Source of the DNA: Syntrophosphaera sp035450685
Lineage (GTDB): Bacteria; Cloacimonadota; Cloacimonadia; Cloacimonadales; Cloacimonadaceae
Length of the DNA: 64,000 bases
NCBI GenBank assembly: GCA_035450685.1
Contig: DAOTNF010000001.1
Coordinates: 124,001 to 188,000 of the forward strand
Direction of reading: 5' to 3'
How positions within the stretch are numbered: the stretch's first letter is position 1; every line of letters starts with the position of its first letter. Made by a program: the position numbers and the translations under genes. This document shows, piece after piece, positions 63,663-64,000 of the stretch. The notes beneath the pieces are model-generated. The model did not search any database and was not told the origin of the DNA. It saw only the letters and a list, made by a program, of their open reading frames with translations.

Positions 63663-64000
63663 AACTTTCCCGCCAAAACAGCGTGCCTGATCAGGATGCG
63701 TACCGCGTTGGAAGCAGCCCCCAAACGCACGTTGTGGGCCACATTCCAAAAACTTACCGAATGCTCATCCACGCCGTGGCGCAGGCGGCAGACATGGCTG
63801 TTATCCGATGATCCCAACTCCCGCGGGGTGAGGTAGCTGTTTTCATAATAATCGATTGACTGGCTTTCTGCGAGTGCTTGGGCTGCCAGTGCCAGATCCA
63901 CGGGCATGTCAAACTCCGCATATACGCTTTCGCTGTGTCCGTAGAGGACGGGCACGCGGACGGTGGTGGCGCATACTGCTATATTTTCTTTGCGCAATAT
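63659..64000 (-). CDS. asd: Aspartate-semialdehyde dehydrogenase, C-terminal part (runs off the window)
   Basis: Frame open through the right edge (base 64000), so only the last 113 residues are here; the ATG at 63997 is internal. CATTVRVPVLYGHSESVYAEFD is the family's conserved substrate-binding stretch, and the end HNVRLGAASNAVRIL matches the C-terminal NAD(P)-domain return. Makes aspartate semialdehyde for lysine, threonine, methionine and diaminopimelate. The next gene (M20) begins within its stop. Confidence 0.93.
   Translation of the reverse strand: MLRKENIAVCATTVRVPVLYGHSESVYAEFDMPVDLALAAQALAESQSIDYYENSYLTPRELGSSDNSHVCRLRHGVDEHSVSFWNVAHNVRLGAASNAVRILIRHAVLAGKL

Overview
The window looks like a chromosomal segment of an anaerobic, amino-acid-fermenting bacterium with an outer membrane. 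The gene set is an electron-bifurcating [FeFe]-hydrogenase cluster, pyruvate phosphate dikinase, two histidine-degradation genes, ExbB/ExbD transport genes, several outer-membrane beta-barrels, and secreted proteins ending in a type-IX-like (FlgD-like) C-terminal sorting domain. This fits Candidatus Cloacimonadota (Cloacimonas/Syntrophosphaera relatives) best, but the taxon is inferred from gene content only; no rRNA or tRNA gene was seen.

Layout. 1-3.1 kb: an ExbB/TolQ - ExbD - ExbD - AgmX/TonB-like energy-coupling operon (first gene cut by the window edge). 3.9-8.7 kb: an outer-membrane protein, a lipoprotein beta-propeller, priA and a DUF1292 protein. 8.7-14.0 kb: hutI, a pseudokinase-FGE fusion and a secreted protein behind a textbook sigma-54 promoter. 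14.4-24.8 kb: a 13-gene hydrogenase operon: a sensory-type hydrogenase, two DRTGG proteins, two HATPase proteins, a PHP phosphoesterase, two NuoE/NuoF pairs, a cysteine-less ferredoxin-like protein and the catalytic HydA. 25.1-31.8 kb: hutH, a TPR lipoprotein, a membrane protein, truA, hisS. 31.9-37.5 kb (minus strand): phosphohexomutase, rdgB, a DUF1232 protein, ppdK. 37.8-44.2 kb: an HhH-barrel fusion, a FadL/PorV-like porin, a 5'-nucleotidase and a flavodoxin. 45.1-53.9 kb: tyrS, an M50 protease, glnA and a 1,818-residue gingipain-like protein. 54.7-64.0 kb: a barrel protein, an envelope polysaccharide operon (deacetylase-like, GT4, WecA/MraY-type transferase, propeller protein), and on the minus strand an M20 amidohydrolase with the end of asd.

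How the genes work together. HydA, the NuoE and NuoF proteins probably form a soluble multimeric hydrogenase coupling ferredoxin and NADH oxidation to H2 evolution (or the reverse), with the HydS-like protein and the DRTGG/HATPase/PHP proteins as a redox or H2-sensing arm. hutH/hutI feed histidine carbon into fermentation and PPDK interconverts pyruvate and PEP. 

The most unusual non-coding signal is a repeat family built on a 33-bp palindrome. One copy lies in six of the seven gene-free gaps longer than 300 bp. The palindrome centres are at about 3586, 14104, 24961, 34522, 44431 and 54496, so consecutive copies are 9.6-10.9 kb apart, which is strikingly even. Copies five and six sit in about 0.5-kb composite repeats in inverted orientation.
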